64,000 bases of DNA from Silicimonas sp. (GCA_022826205.1 JAJDVJ010000055.1:1-64000), one strand, 5' to 3'. Counted from the stretch's first letter, positions 35,587 to 44,715 are shown. The notes: generated by a model from the sequence alone, not told the origin. Numbers and translations: made by a program.

Positions 35587-36240
35587 GTGAGCAACCGGAG
35601 CCTGACGGCGGAACTTCTGCTTGGAGCCTACGCGACCGGCATCTTTCCTATGGCGGAATCACGGGACGATCCCGATGTCCGTTGGGTCGACCCCCGTGTG
35701 CGAGGCGTACTGCCGCTTGACGGATTCCACATGTCACGGTCACTCGCTCGGCGGATGCGAAGCGGGAACCACACGGCCACTCTGAATGACGAATTTGAAG
35801 CGATAGTTGACGGGTGTGCCAATCGCGAGGAAACCTGGATCAACGGGACAATCCGGGAGCTGGTGATCGAACTGCATGCCTTGGGGCATGCACATGGATT
35901 CGGCGTTTGGTCGAAGGGTCGTCTCGTCGGCGGCATGTACGGAGTCGCGCTCGGGGGTGCGTTCTTTGGCGAAAGCATGTTCTCCGCAGAGACCGATGGC
36001 TCAAAAATTGCGCTTGCATGGGCTGTCGACCATCTCCGGCGAACCGGATTTGTCCTCTACGACACACAATTCAGTTCACCACACCTAACCTCTCTCGGCG
36101 TCAGGGAAGTCTCGCGTGCGACCTATAGAGCTAACTTGGCACGGGCACTTGAAGCGTCGGCCGACATTTCCCGAGTGCCGCTCGAAACTGACCCTCAGGC
36201 CGTGGTGCAGCGGATCACCCAGACGTCATATCGAGGATGA
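35587..36240 (+). CDS. aat: Leucyl/phenylalanyl-tRNA--protein transferase
   Basis: Aat adds Leu or Phe to N-terminal Arg or Lys of proteins, marking them for ClpAP degradation (N-end rule). The 217-residue protein carries the family signature LLLGAYATGIFPMAE, WVDPRVRGVLPL, GHAHGFGVWSKGRLVGGMYG, GAFFGESMFS and YDTQFSSPHLTSLG. The start is a GTG at 35587 after AAGGATC. Its last 46 bases overlap the 3' end of the convergent DUF2155 gene, which may affect expression of both. Confidence 0.94.
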   Translation: MSNRSLTAELLLGAYATGIFPMAESRDDPDVRWVDPRVRGVLPLDGFHMSRSLARRMRSGNHTATLNDEFEAIVDGCANREETWINGTIRELVIELHALGHAHGFGVWSKGRLVGGMYGVALGGAFFGESMFSAETDGSKIALAWAVDHLRRTGFVLYDTQFSSPHLTSLGVREVSRATYRANLARALEASADISRVPLETDPQAVVQRITQTSYRG

Positions 36241-36617
36241 TCAAGCGCGTTGAGCGCCGGGCTTGACGCGATCATCCAGCCGTCGAACACGACTGAATCA
36301 CGCACGGAATCACGGATCGTTAGCCAAGCGAATCCTTCGCCTGCCGGATTGTCCTCGAAATACCTACACTCGCCGAGATCGACTTCAACTCGTCCCACGG
36401 TGACGGTTTCGCCGACTCGAAGCACGACATCGGTCACGTCACCCGACACCTTGTCCAAGCCCTTGAGCACGACGCCGCCGGAGCGCACCACCCCGACTTC
36501 TTCTGGCACGACGCCGAGAATGGCGACGGACAGCTCGTCAACTTCAGATGCCGTGACATCCTCCTGGCCAGTGGCCGGACCGACCAGCAACGCCAGAAGC
36601 AAAAGCGCACGGATCAT
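36195..36617 (-). CDS. DUF2155 domain protein, exported
   Basis: The 140-residue protein has an N-terminal signal peptide (MIRALLLLALLVGPATGQ) and the DUF2155 region: VVLKGLDKVSGDVTDV, VGRVEVDLGECRYFEDN, AFLTIRD-like AWLTIRDSV and VFDGWMIASSPALNALDHPR. Members occur in alphaproteobacteria beside accBC/aat and NDUFA12, with unknown function, probably in the periplasm. It overlaps mlaD by four bases upstream and aat by 46 bases at its 3' end. Confidence 0.88.
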   Translation of the reverse strand: MIRALLLLALLVGPATGQEDVTASEVDELSVAILGVVPEEVGVVRSGGVVLKGLDKVSGDVTDVVLRVGETVTVGRVEVDLGECRYFEDNPAGEGFAWLTIRDSVRDSVVFDGWMIASSPALNALDHPRYDVWVIRCTTA

Positions 36618-37063
36618 TCGTCTGACCCGGACACGAACTTCATGAGAAGCTGAACGACGGAAATCGCGCCTTGCGTGTCCTCAATTTCGCTTCCCGGATC
36701 GAGATTGATGATCGACCCGCCGGGGAGCAGCTCCACGAAGCTGCCGCCGAGAAGCCCCTCGGAGGAAATGACCGCCGCTGAGTCTTCCGGCAGGAGGACA
36801 TCGTCCTGAACGCTCAACACGGCGTTGGCACGAAAGGTCTGCGGATCAAGATACAGTTCGAGGACCGACCCGACCTTGACGCCTGCCAGCCGCACGTCTG
36901 TGCCAATTCCGACTCCTTCTGCCGAACGAAAAGACGCTGTGTAGGTATCCACGCCCGACGCGGAAAGGTTCACGCCACCGAACTGCGCCAAGTAAATCAG
37001 GAATCCTGCCGCCACGGCCAGAACGCCGGCACCCGCCAGGACTTCCGTTGCATTTTCCGACAT
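36614..37063 (-). CDS. mlaD: MlaD-family MCE-domain lipid transport protein
   Basis: MlaD is the periplasmic, membrane-anchored substrate-binding subunit of the Mla phospholipid ABC transporter that keeps the outer membrane asymmetric. The 149-residue protein has one N-terminal membrane segment (about 8-27) and an MCE domain with YTASFRSAEGVGIGTDVRL, AGVKVGSV and the GLLGGSFVELLPGG end. The ABC partners mlaE and mlaF are not adjacent. It starts six bases after the NDUFA12 gene ends and overlaps the DUF2155 gene by four bases, so the three form one operon. Confidence 0.88.
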   Translation of the reverse strand: MSENATEVLAGAGVLAVAAGFLIYLAQFGGVNLSASGVDTYTASFRSAEGVGIGTDVRLAGVKVGSVLELYLDPQTFRANAVLSVQDDVLLPEDSAAVISSEGLLGGSFVELLPGGSIINLDPGSEIEDTQGAISVVQLLMKFVSGSDE

Positions 37064-37068
37064 GACGA

Positions 37069-37449
37069 TTACTCCGGAACCCAGGCTTCGTAATCTTTCC
37101 GGTCAGCCGGTTTGGATTGTCGAATTGAACCAGGAGGCGCGTATGCCAAGGGCGTGCCTGTCAGGTTCTCCTGGTGCGGCTTTTCCCAATCCTTGTGGGC
37201 GAGCGGCTGTGCCGTCGGTGGCTCGTCATAGGTATAGTGCAGCCACCCGTGCCAATCCGCACCAATCCGGCTTGCCTCGGCCTCACCATTGTAGATCACC
37301 CATCGCTTCCCTTCGCGGGACTGGTAGAAGACGTTGCCCTGCTCGTCTTCGCCAACTCGCTTGCCTTTGAGCCAAGTGTGGAACTGGGTGCCCCATGTCT
37401 GACCGTTCCACCAGGTGACCGCTCGAATAAGCGTGTTGAATATGCTCAT
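37069..37449 (-). CDS. NDUFA12-family accessory subunit of NADH dehydrogenase
   Basis: The 126-residue protein is the bacterial counterpart of mitochondrial complex I accessory subunit B17.2 (NDUFA12). Key stretches are [40 protein letters not shown]-like [15 protein letters not shown] and [13 protein letters not shown]. It associates with the peripheral arm of complex I. ATG 37449 begins at [14 protein letters not shown] as in homologues; the open frame extending to 37632 looks non-coding. It is the first gene of the leftward operon with mlaD and the DUF2155 gene. Confidence 0.92.
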   Translation of the reverse strand: MSIFNTLIRAVTWWNGQTWGTQFHTWLKGKRVGEDEQGNVFYQSREGKRWVIYNGEAEASRIGADWHGWLHYTYDEPPTAQPLAHKDWEKPHQENLTGTPLAYAPPGSIRQSKPADRKDYEAWVPE

Positions 37450-37687
37450 TCCGAACCTTCCTTCCGATCTGTTCGCGGTATGGCGCAAGGCGGAAGGAAT
37501 TTCCAGCAAAAGCCTCCTTTCGGCGGGAAGTTTCCGAAACGGGTCAACGCACCAGACCTCAAGGCCAGCACTCAGAGCGAAGCCTTCTTTGGTTGATTTG
37601 TCATTTTTGCATGATGTCTCCCGAACTCGCACTGGGAATCAAAAAACTCTTGAATTTGCTGTGGGCCTGACATTGGATGCACTTGAC

Positions 37688-37747
37688 ACCCCTTGCGGTC
37701 TTCGACCGCAGGGTGCGGGGCCTCTTCGGAGGCCCCTGCCTTTTTTG
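37688..37747 (+). ncRNA. Candidate orphan small RNA with two hairpins
   Basis: On the plus strand CACCC-CT-TGCGGTC pairs with GACCGCA-GGGTG around a TTC loop (37688-37715). It is followed at once by GGGGCCTC-TTCG-GAGGCCCC and a T6 run. No plus-strand gene precedes it: the upstream gene is on the minus strand and aat ends 1.4 kb earlier. A weak promoter (TTGAAT at about 37653, TTGGAT 17 bases later) would start the RNA near 37688. The 60-base RNA would be little more than two stems. It could instead end a longer transcript of unknown origin. Confidence 0.4.
37717..37746 (+). terminator. Rho-independent terminator
   Basis: An eight-base-pair GC-rich stem GGGGCCTC/GAGGCCCC (37717-37724, 37729-37736) with a stable TTCG tetraloop is followed by TGCC and six T residues (37741-37746). 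The polarity fits only plus-strand transcription. Confidence 0.85.
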
Positions 37748-38279
37748 ACCGACCATTCGAAGCGCACCTGCATCCATGTCGACGGATTCATCCACCGCCA
37801 TGGCTCGCACAGACTCACGTCGTGGCGATAACCCGACCTGGCCGACAACATTGAGAGAACATTGCGGCCTCGCAAAGACGTCGATGCCGCGAAATGTCTT
37901 ACGGCAAGGAACTCCGAGAGACTCGGAACCACCGCGAAGCCGCAGCACCGGAACGTCGAACTCGGGTTATGACGACGCATCGATCAAAAGTAGAGCCAGT
38001 CTTCCGCACTTCCTGACCCATACCTTGCCAACGCCGCTCACCCCGGCGACAGCGAATGTCCAGATGTTCGATGTCGCAAAGACCGAGGGCATGGCACGAA
38101 CGTCAGTCCCGCCGGGGCGTCTCCCGACCGATGCCTTGCTTGATCGCTGCAATTGCGCAGTTATGGTAGGCAGTGACAGCGACCTGGCCGGCACCAAACG
38201 CCCCGTGAAACGCCACCATCTGCAGAGTCGCATCGGCCTCGGGCCAACGGAATAGCGACTTGAAGAAAGGCCCTGCCCC
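37748..38279. other. Gap upstream of the lactonase gene
   Basis: No gene is supported in these 532 bases. Minus-strand frames (for example 37967-38371 and 38103-38390) are open but overlap the lactonase start and have no family features. A GAAAGG at about 38264 is the likely ribosome-binding site of the lactonase gene. Confidence 0.4.
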
Positions 38280-39155
38280 ATGAAAGCAGAATGCGTCGTC
38301 CCAAGCCGGAGCCAGGTTGGCGAGGGGGCCGTCTGGGATGATCGAGACCAGGTGCTCTGGTGGGTGGACATTCCGGCTGGACTGATTCACCGCTTCGACC
38401 CGACGAGTGGCAGGAACACCACGATTGACTATGGCGAACCCGTGGGCTGCCTTGCGGTTCGCGAGTCAGGCGGCCTGATTCTGGCTGCGAAGTCAGGCTT
38501 TTGCTTCTTCGATCCCGAAAGCAACAAGCGCCAACCGATCAATGATCCTGAAGCGCATCTCGCGATGAACCGCTTCAACGACGGGACGACCGACATCAAG
38601 GGCAGGTTCTGGGCGGGAACCATGAAAGATGGTGGCGCTCCCGAGCGCATGGGAAGATTCTACTGCCTGGACACGAACCTGGAAATCACGCCCTGGAAGG
38701 ACGGCTTCTTCACCACCAACGGCCTCGCATTTTCGCCTGATGGGCGAACAATGTACTTTTCGGACAGCAACAAGGCGGTGCGCACGATTTGGCGCACTAG
38801 CTATGATCCGGACACCGGCACTCCGGGCCAACCGGAAGTGTTCTTCGATACCCGACGCGTCGCCGGACGTCCGGACGGCGCGACGGTCGATGCCGACGGC
38901 TGCTACTGGCAGGCGGGAATTGACGGCTGGCAGCTCTATCGGATCACGCCCGAGGGTCGTGTCGACATGACGGTGGATCTTCCCGTCGAGCGCCCCTCGC
39001 GACCGATGTTTGGCGGAAGGACCCTTGATACGCTCTTCGTCACGTCACTAGGGGTTGGCCTGAACGCAGAGCGAGATCAGCCGGAAGCCGGATCGCTCTT
39101 CGCGATTTCCGGGCTTGGCGTGCAAGGCCTGCCCCAAACGCGCTTCATGGGATGA
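38280..39155 (+). CDS. SMP-30/gluconolactonase family lactonase
   Basis: The 291-residue six-bladed beta-propeller enzyme hydrolyses sugar lactones with one bound metal. Metal ligands appear in VGEGAVWDD (Glu), FTTNGLAFSPDG (Asn) and GRPDGATVDADG (Asp). MNRFNDGTTDIKGRFWAGT and DTLFVTSLG are also typical. It begins a plus-strand set with an SDR and an aldo/keto reductase, suggesting oxidation of a sugar to its lactone and then to an aldonic acid. Homologues include L-arabinolactonase and gluconolactonase; the exact sugar is unknown. Confidence 0.88.
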   Translation: MKAECVVPSRSQVGEGAVWDDRDQVLWWVDIPAGLIHRFDPTSGRNTTIDYGEPVGCLAVRESGGLILAAKSGFCFFDPESNKRQPINDPEAHLAMNRFNDGTTDIKGRFWAGTMKDGGAPERMGRFYCLDTNLEITPWKDGFFTTNGLAFSPDGRTMYFSDSNKAVRTIWRTSYDPDTGTPGQPEVFFDTRRVAGRPDGATVDADGCYWQAGIDGWQLYRITPEGRVDMTVDLPVERPSRPMFGGRTLDTLFVTSLGVGLNAERDQPEAGSLFAISGLGVQGLPQTRFMG

Positions 39156-39305
39156 TGGCCGACAGGACCGCGCCGGTGTGTCGCGCACAGAGCAACGGCG
39201 CTTCGGGTACCCCCGTTCCATCTGCCATCGTGCTGCGGGTTGCCAGCAACCTCTCGAAAGCATAGGTCGACAGCCGTGATCCATGCCCGGATCTATGGAG
39301 ATGCC

Positions 39306-40061
39306 ATGCCCGAATTCGCTATCTTCCCCAGCCTGAGAGACAAGACCGTCCTTGTTACCGGTGGCGCCCAGGGCATCGGGGCCGAAATCGTCCGGGCGTT
39401 CGCGAACCAAGGCGCCAAGGTGGGGTTCCTGGACCTTGATTCGGAGGGCAGTGCCGCGCTGGCCGCCAGCATTGAAGGCACCGTCGACTACGAAACCTGC
39501 GACCTTCGCGACATCGACGCGCAGCAAAACGCGATCACCGCGCTCGCAAGTCGGTTGGGAAACGCTTCCGTCCTGGTCAACAATGCAGCCCGAGACGACC
39601 GTCACGACTGGAAAGACGTGACCCCGGAATACTGGGACGAACGCCAGGCCACGAATCTTCGCCACATGTTTTTTGCGATCCAGGCCGTGGCTCCAGGCAT
39701 GATCGAGGCCGGCGGCGGGTCCATCATAAATTTCGGCTCGAACAGTTGGTGGGAAGCCAGCGGTGGCTTTCCCGCATACACCACGGCCAAGTCCGCAGTT
39801 CATGGCCTGACGCGCACCATGGCACGCGACCTTGGAAAGTACCGAATCCGGGTCAATGCCGTTGTCCCCGGCTGGATCATGACCGAACGGCAGAAGGAGC
39901 TCTGGGCCACACCGGATTCCCTTGCCGCTCACAGGGAAAGACAGTGCCTGCCCGACCTGATCGAACCCCAATACGTGGCGCGCATGGTCCTCTTTCTTGC
40001 CTCGGACGATGCGGCCATGTGCACGGCATGCAACTACATGGTCGAGGCAGGGTCGATCTGA
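39306..40061 (+). CDS. Short-chain dehydrogenase/reductase, sugar dehydrogenase-like
   Basis: The 251-residue SDR has the nucleotide-binding VLVTGGAQGIGAEIVRAF, acidic FLDLD at strand two (NAD preference), NNAARDD, catalytic Ser in NFGSNSWW and the Tyr/Lys pair in AYTTAKSAVHG. The Asn-Trp-Trp region resembles sugar-acid and aldose dehydrogenases. ATG 39306 follows GGAGAT; an in-frame ATG at 39240 adds 22 unlikely residues. It lies 9 bases before the aldo/keto reductase gene, hence the same operon. Confidence 0.88.
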   Translation: MPEFAIFPSLRDKTVLVTGGAQGIGAEIVRAFANQGAKVGFLDLDSEGSAALAASIEGTVDYETCDLRDIDAQQNAITALASRLGNASVLVNNAARDDRHDWKDVTPEYWDERQATNLRHMFFAIQAVAPGMIEAGGGSIINFGSNSWWEASGGFPAYTTAKSAVHGLTRTMARDLGKYRIRVNAVVPGWIMTERQKELWATPDSLAAHRERQCLPDLIEPQYVARMVLFLASDDAAMCTACNYMVEAGSI

Positions 40062-40070
40062 GGAGGAGCC

Positions 40071-41033
40071 ATGGAACATCACGCCATTGGAAAGACACCA
40101 GTAGAAGTCACATCAATCATGTTCGGCACCTCGGCGCTCGGGCACATGCCGGACACCTATGGCTATGGCGTGGACGAGGATCGTGCCCGTGCGACGCTCG
40201 ACGCCATCTTCGACGGGCCGGCAAATTGCCTCGACACGTCAAACAACTACGGATTCGGCAGAAGCGAGATCCGGATTGGCGAGGCGATTCGCGCTCGCGG
40301 CGGATTGCCTGAAGGATTCGTGATCTCGACCAAGCTCGACCGAGAAATGGAGACCGGAAGGTTCGATGCCGACCAGGCGCGTCGATCGATCGAGCAAAGC
40401 CTTGATCGGCTGGGCGTCGACAAGGTCGGCATCCTGCACTTGCACGACCCTGAACACTCAGCGGACCTGACCGAGATCACGCGCGAGGGCGGAGCGCTCG
40501 ACGAGCTCTTCAAGTTGAAGGAAGAGGGAATCGCCGATGCGGTCGGCCTGGCAATGGGGCGGGTCGACATGATGTTGCCAATCCTGAAGGAAAGGCCGTT
40601 CGACGCACTCATAAACCACAATCGCTGGACATTGCTGAACCGATCGGCCGACGAAGTGTTCGACTATGCCAGCGACAATGGGATCGCGATCCTTAACGCG
40701 GCGCCGTTTGCGGGCGGCGTTCTGGCAAAGGGCGCGGACCGGATGCCAAAGATCAGTTACAGCCCGGCTGACGACACCGCTCTGGAACCGGTGCGCCGGA
40801 TCGAGGCCTTGGTGTCAGCGCATGGTGTCGCTCCCGGCGCAGCTGCACTGCAGTTCTCCACCCGTGACCCGAGGATCACCTCGACGATCGTGGGGGTTTC
40901 AAGGCCGGAGCGGGTTCGCGAAATGCTTGAGTGGAACGACATGTCAATGCCGCCGGAACTCCTGGAAGCGCTCGCCTCCCTGCCCTTCAGCATGGACGAT
41001 CCCGAGGCGCATCGAGACTATCGGCCCGGATAG
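40071..41033 (+). CDS. Aldo/keto reductase (aldose 1-dehydrogenase-like)
   Basis: The 320-residue TIM-barrel oxidoreductase shows FGTSALG, the catalytic Asp in CLDTSNNYGFGRSE with its Tyr, Lys in VISTKLDRE and His in ILHLHDPEH. The C-terminal NADP-binding part includes IVGVSRPERVREML. It resembles D-threo-aldose 1-dehydrogenases (L-fucose or L-galactose dehydrogenase), which produce lactones, consistent with the lactonase two genes upstream. GAGGAG precedes the ATG. A degraded copy of the same gene type is found at 44395-44715. Confidence 0.9.
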   Translation: MEHHAIGKTPVEVTSIMFGTSALGHMPDTYGYGVDEDRARATLDAIFDGPANCLDTSNNYGFGRSEIRIGEAIRARGGLPEGFVISTKLDREMETGRFDADQARRSIEQSLDRLGVDKVGILHLHDPEHSADLTEITREGGALDELFKLKEEGIADAVGLAMGRVDMMLPILKERPFDALINHNRWTLLNRSADEVFDYASDNGIAILNAAPFAGGVLAKGADRMPKISYSPADDTALEPVRRIEALVSAHGVAPGAAALQFSTRDPRITSTIVGVSRPERVREMLEWNDMSMPPELLEALASLPFSMDDPEAHRDYRPG

Positions 41034-41357
41034 CGACAGGGACAGCGGCGCATAGCCGTGCCTGCCACCTGATCAGCGGGAAATCCTTGATTCGTCGCGG
41101 ACCGGGATCCTCACATGAAAACACGCAAGGCTGGCACGCTCGAGCAAGCCAAATCGCCGCGGCCAGCGCCGCTGTGCGTGCTCGTCAAGGATCCGTGGCC
41201 ATGCCGTGATGCCCGGCTCAATGTGCGAAGCACAACGAGGTGTCCGGCATTGATGCATCTGCACGGACGGGCGTTGACGTTGGACATCTCAAAGTCCCGC
41301 GCAATCGGGCCCAAAGGCTGGAATGCGCTGTGCTGCCGCCTTCGGAGAAGTGTTACT
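41034..41357. other. Gap between convergent aldo/keto reductase and TRAP genes
   Basis: These 324 bases separate two convergent operons. I see no gene, and no classical terminator with a T-run. Confidence 0.45.
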
Positions 41358-42653
41358 TCACATCAGTACCGTTGGCAGGAAAAGCGCGATCTGCGGAAGC
41401 AAAGCCAGACACGCGATACCCGCAAGCAGGATCAGCCAGTAGGGTATCGTTGCGACGGCGGCTTCGCCAAGCGACACCTTCTCTTTCGTGACAGAGACAA
41501 GGACGGACAGATTTAGCCCAACGGGCGGCGTGACCTGTCCGATCTCGATCAGGATGGTGATGATGACGCCCAGCCAGATCGCATCGTAACCGAGCCCGAC
41601 CATAAGCGGCACCACGATCGGAAGCGTCATGATCATCAGCGAGAGCCCATCGAAGAAGCAGCCCAGCACCAGATAGATCAAAACGACCAGTGTCAGCACC
41701 GGAAGCGGCCCGAGTTCGGCAGCGCGCACTGCTTCAAGGATTGACTGCGGAACACCGAGGAGACTCACAGCTTGCGCAAGAATGGTCGCACCCATGACAA
41801 CGAACGCGATCGAAGCGAAGAGAAGGATCGCTGCATAGAAGCTCTCAACCAGTGTCTTCAGGGTCAGATTGCCCCAGAACCGGCCGACGACAATCGTCGC
41901 GATCACCCCGACCCCCGCGGCCTCCGTCGGTGTTGCGAATCCGAACGCTATGCTGCCCATGATCGCCAGGATCAACAGCAGGAAAGGCCACAAGCTAAAA
42001 AGCTTGAGCAGAATCGTCCTTAAGCCGGCAGCCGCGTCACCCCTCGGCGAAAGTTCTGGCCGAGAAAGGCACCGCAGGAAGATATAGAGCATGAACATCG
42101 CCGCGAAGAGCAGGCCGGGCAAAAGGCCGGCCAGAAACAGCCGCCCGATGGAGGTTTCGGTCAGCGCGCCGTAGATCAGCAGCGAAAGGCTGGGCGGGAT
42201 CAGCAGGCCAAGGGTTCCTCCGCCGGCAAGCGACGCAACGACCATCCGTCGATCATAACCGCGTTCGGTCATCTCGGGGTACGCGACCGAACCGACCGCC
42301 GCGGCGGTCGACAGGCTCGAGCCGCTTACCGCGCCGAAGAGTGTGCAGACAGCGATATTGGTGTGCAGCAAGCCGCCGGGAACGCGCTGGAACAGAGGCA
42401 CCAGCGCCGTGTAAATTCTCTCGCTGACTCCACTCCTCAGCATGATCTCGCCCAGAATGATGAAGAGCGGAATTGCGCTGAGAGTGAAGGAGTTCAGCAC
42501 GTTCCAGACAGCGTCGACCGCGACAAAGGTCGCCTCGCCGGCAAGGAAGTGAAGGATCAGAAGCCCGGTAAGTCCAAGCGCCGCTCCCAATGCAAGCCCC
42601 GAGCCTGCAAGAACCACCAGACCGCCGACCAGAAGCCCCCAGAAACCAATCAT
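41358..42653 (-). CDS. dctM: TRAP transporter large permease (DctM family)
   Basis: The 431-residue protein is the main translocation subunit of a tripartite ATP-independent periplasmic transporter, with about twelve membrane segments. Family marks include FIILGEIMLRSGVSERIY, GAVSGSSLSTAAAVGSVAYP, GGGTLGLLIPPSLSLLIYG, ATPTEAAGVGV and GQVTPPVGLNLSVL. It takes up carboxylates or sugar acids in symport with sodium. It is the last gene of a dctP-dctQ-dctM set, 18 bases after dctQ. The neighbouring sugar oxidation genes suggest a sugar acid as substrate. Confidence 0.93.
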   Translation of the reverse strand: MIGFWGLLVGGLVVLAGSGLALGAALGLTGLLILHFLAGEATFVAVDAVWNVLNSFTLSAIPLFIILGEIMLRSGVSERIYTALVPLFQRVPGGLLHTNIAVCTLFGAVSGSSLSTAAAVGSVAYPEMTERGYDRRMVVASLAGGGTLGLLIPPSLSLLIYGALTETSIGRLFLAGLLPGLLFAAMFMLYIFLRCLSRPELSPRGDAAAGLRTILLKLFSLWPFLLLILAIMGSIAFGFATPTEAAGVGVIATIVVGRFWGNLTLKTLVESFYAAILLFASIAFVVMGATILAQAVSLLGVPQSILEAVRAAELGPLPVLTLVVLIYLVLGCFFDGLSLMIMTLPIVVPLMVGLGYDAIWLGVIITILIEIGQVTPPVGLNLSVLVSVTKEKVSLGEAAVATIPYWLILLAGIACLALLPQIALFLPTVLM

Positions 42654-42671
42654 CGCTTTCCTTCTGCCTGG

Positions 42672-43205
42672 TCAGGGCTGGCCCGTCTTCCGTCCACCGT
42701 TACCTGGTGCGCCGCCTGCCAGGAATGCCACCATGCTCAAGGCCATGGACAGGGGAAGAAGCGCCATCCAAGGATACATCAGGAGACGGCCAACCTCCGT
42801 CTTGATGTTGCGATCAAATGCAAATTCCAGCCAAGGCAGGCAGAGCGCAAGAAACCACAGACAGAATGCCGTACCGAAGAGTGCCGCCAGAATGCTGATC
42901 GACCGCGCTGCTCTGTCAGGCAATGCTGATACAAGGACAAGCACGCGAACGTGCTCGGCCCGAAGCGTTGCCAGTGGCAGAGCGAGAAAGAACGCGGCCG
43001 TCATAAGAAGCCCGACAAGTTCTTCGGTAAACCGGAACGGCGCAAACGCGAAGTAACGCATTGTCACGCTTGCGCCGATCAGAACTACAATTGCACCGCC
43101 AGCCAGAGCCGCCAGAACAGCCATGGCGACAAATACAGGCGCCAGCAATTTTTCAATGCGGTTCGCGGTTTCCAAACGCCTGCATTCAATCTCGCGGTCG
43201 CCCAA
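42672..43205 (-). CDS. dctQ: TRAP transporter small permease (DctQ family)
   Basis: The 177-residue membrane protein has four predicted segments and a typical DctQ pattern: VIVLIGASVTMRYF-like IVVLIGASVTMRYFAF, FTEELVGLLMTAAFFLALPL and AEHVRVLVLV. It scaffolds DctM. The most reasonable start is TTG at 43205, two bases after the dctP stop; the longer frame to 43286 would run deep into dctP. It precedes dctM by 18 bases. Confidence 0.85.
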   Translation of the reverse strand: MGDREIECRRLETANRIEKLLAPVFVAMAVLAALAGGAIVVLIGASVTMRYFAFAPFRFTEELVGLLMTAAFFLALPLATLRAEHVRVLVLVSALPDRAARSISILAALFGTAFCLWFLALCLPWLEFAFDRNIKTEVGRLLMYPWMALLPLSMALSMVAFLAGGAPGNGGRKTGQP

Positions 43206-43207
43206 GC

Positions 43208-44218
43208 TCAGCGTCCGAGGACGCCAAGAATTCTCTGCCGGTACTCGGGCGCCTTGCCACCTGCTTCCTCGGCCAGTTCCAGCCAAGTGGCTGAGGCGGC
43301 ATCAAGGAACGCTGCACGATCTTCATCAGAGAACGGCTCGAGGAACTCGATCCCCTGCTCGGCCAGCTTGGCGCGAGCAGCCTGCTCGTTTTCCTCTGCC
43401 TTGGAATACTCGTTGGTGCGCTCCCAGACATTCGCGGCGGCCGTGGTGACCGCGTTACGCTCGGCATCACTGAGACCGTCCCACGCACCTTTCGATGCGC
43501 CCAGAACGTAGGGAACACCTGCCACCGGATAGAGGTAGGAGGCGAACTTTGTCACTTCCTGGAGCGAAATCGTGTGCGCGAAGAGCGCTGGATAGACGGC
43601 GCAATCGACGACGCCGGTCTGAAGCGCCACGTAGAGGTCGTTCTGACCAACGATTTGGGCCGAGACGCCAAGCTTGGTGAAGGTTTCGACCTGATCGTTG
43701 CTCCAGACGCGAAGCTTTTTGGTCCTGAGGACTTCAAGCGAGCGGACCGGCTCCTCTCGGCAGAAGATCGAGGCCTTCAGGAGTGGCAGTGCCATGAACC
43801 CGGTTGGCACGATGTCCAATCCACCAAGCACCTCGGTGTAGATCTCCTGGATTTCGGGCAGCGCGGCAATCAGTTCCTCGGGGCTGCCAACAGACCCCTG
43901 AATCATCACCGCGTTCAGGGCGGGAACGTCGCGGCCGAGGTAGTTCGCCCAGACCAGACCCATTTCGACCGCCCCACGGGGCAGCCAGCGCGCCACGTCG
44001 TTGTCCTTGAGGTTCAACGAACCGCCGTGAAATACGTCAATCATGAGGCTGCCGCCGGTCAGGTCCGCCACGTCTGCGGCAAAAGTTTCGAGTTGTGCGG
44101 ACTCTCCACGACCTTCTGGAAGCCCATTGTTGAATTTCCATTCGGCCGCACCAACGGTGCCGGCGCAAATTCCCAGAAACAACGCAGCGGACAGCGTCCG
44201 CCAAAGACTTGCAAGCAT
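43208..44218 (-). CDS. dctP: TRAP transporter substrate-binding protein (DctP family)
   Basis: The 336-residue periplasmic binding protein has a signal peptide ([16 protein letters not shown], cleavage near VGA-AEW) and the DctP fold: [28 protein letters not shown], the substrate Arg region [11 protein letters not shown] and [18 protein letters not shown] 44218 follows AGGGAGAAATAGG and is preferred over one eight codons upstream. It captures the substrate for the DctQM permease encoded next. Only two bases lie between its stop and the dctQ start. Confidence 0.92.
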   Translation of the reverse strand: MLASLWRTLSAALFLGICAGTVGAAEWKFNNGLPEGRGESAQLETFAADVADLTGGSLMIDVFHGGSLNLKDNDVARWLPRGAVEMGLVWANYLGRDVPALNAVMIQGSVGSPEELIAALPEIQEIYTEVLGGLDIVPTGFMALPLLKASIFCREEPVRSLEVLRTKKLRVWSNDQVETFTKLGVSAQIVGQNDLYVALQTGVVDCAVYPALFAHTISLQEVTKFASYLYPVAGVPYVLGASKGAWDGLSDAERNAVTTAAANVWERTNEYSKAEENEQAARAKLAEQGIEFLEPFSDEDRAAFLDAASATWLELAEEAGGKAPEYRQRILGVLGR

Positions 44219-44394
44219 CCTATTTCTCCCTGTTTCGCTCAAATGTAGGCGAATGCCCGAATTACGGCAATGCGAGCATGCGCCACTGGGACCGGATCAT
44301 TGAATTCGATCAAGACCCGAGAATCAATCGGCTTTGGGCCGTCCGGGATCGAACACGTGAAACTGAAGGTCGCCGAGGGAAAGTGCAAATTGAT

Positions 44395-44715
44395 CTTTTG
44401 GTGGATGTATCAGCTGGGCGTCGACGAGGTCGATCACTCTCACAACGGGCGCGAACCGGATGCCGAAGGTCTGCCACCGTGTCCTGCCGGCCAAACTCCT
44501 GCGGAACCGCGACCCTGGACCATGGCACCGGTCACCGAGCTTGGATTCGCTCGCCTAAGGCGATTTCGCAGAAGCATTCGACTCACCCCGAGGAACACCC
44601 CGACGCTCAAGGGATTTCAAGGCGGGAACAGATGCACGAAATGCCAAAATGGAATGACTTGTCATTGCCACCGGGACTACCAGCGGGGCAACTTTTGGGC
44701 AGAATTGTGCCACAT
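44395..44715 (+). pseudogene. Degraded aldo/keto reductase copy
   Basis: Bases 44620-44690 are plainly homologous to the 3' part of the intact aldo/keto reductase gene (40890-40960). The translation reads GISRREQMHEMPKWNDLSLP, against GVSRPERVREMLEWNDMSMP in the intact gene. Farther upstream QLGVDEVD (about 44413) matches RLGVDKVG of the intact protein. Frame shifts and deletions separate the two matches, so it is a pseudogene. It lies on the plus strand beyond the TRAP operon, so two aldo/keto reductase copies once bracketed the transporter. Confidence 0.55.

Noticed and set aside
37694-37710. First hairpin near 37700 read as an independent terminator
   Set aside because: It has no following T-run; it is better viewed as part of the small RNA candidate that ends at the second hairpin.
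39048-40082. A 344-codon minus-strand open frame
   Set aside because: It is antisense to the SDR at 39306-40061 and shows no conserved domain.
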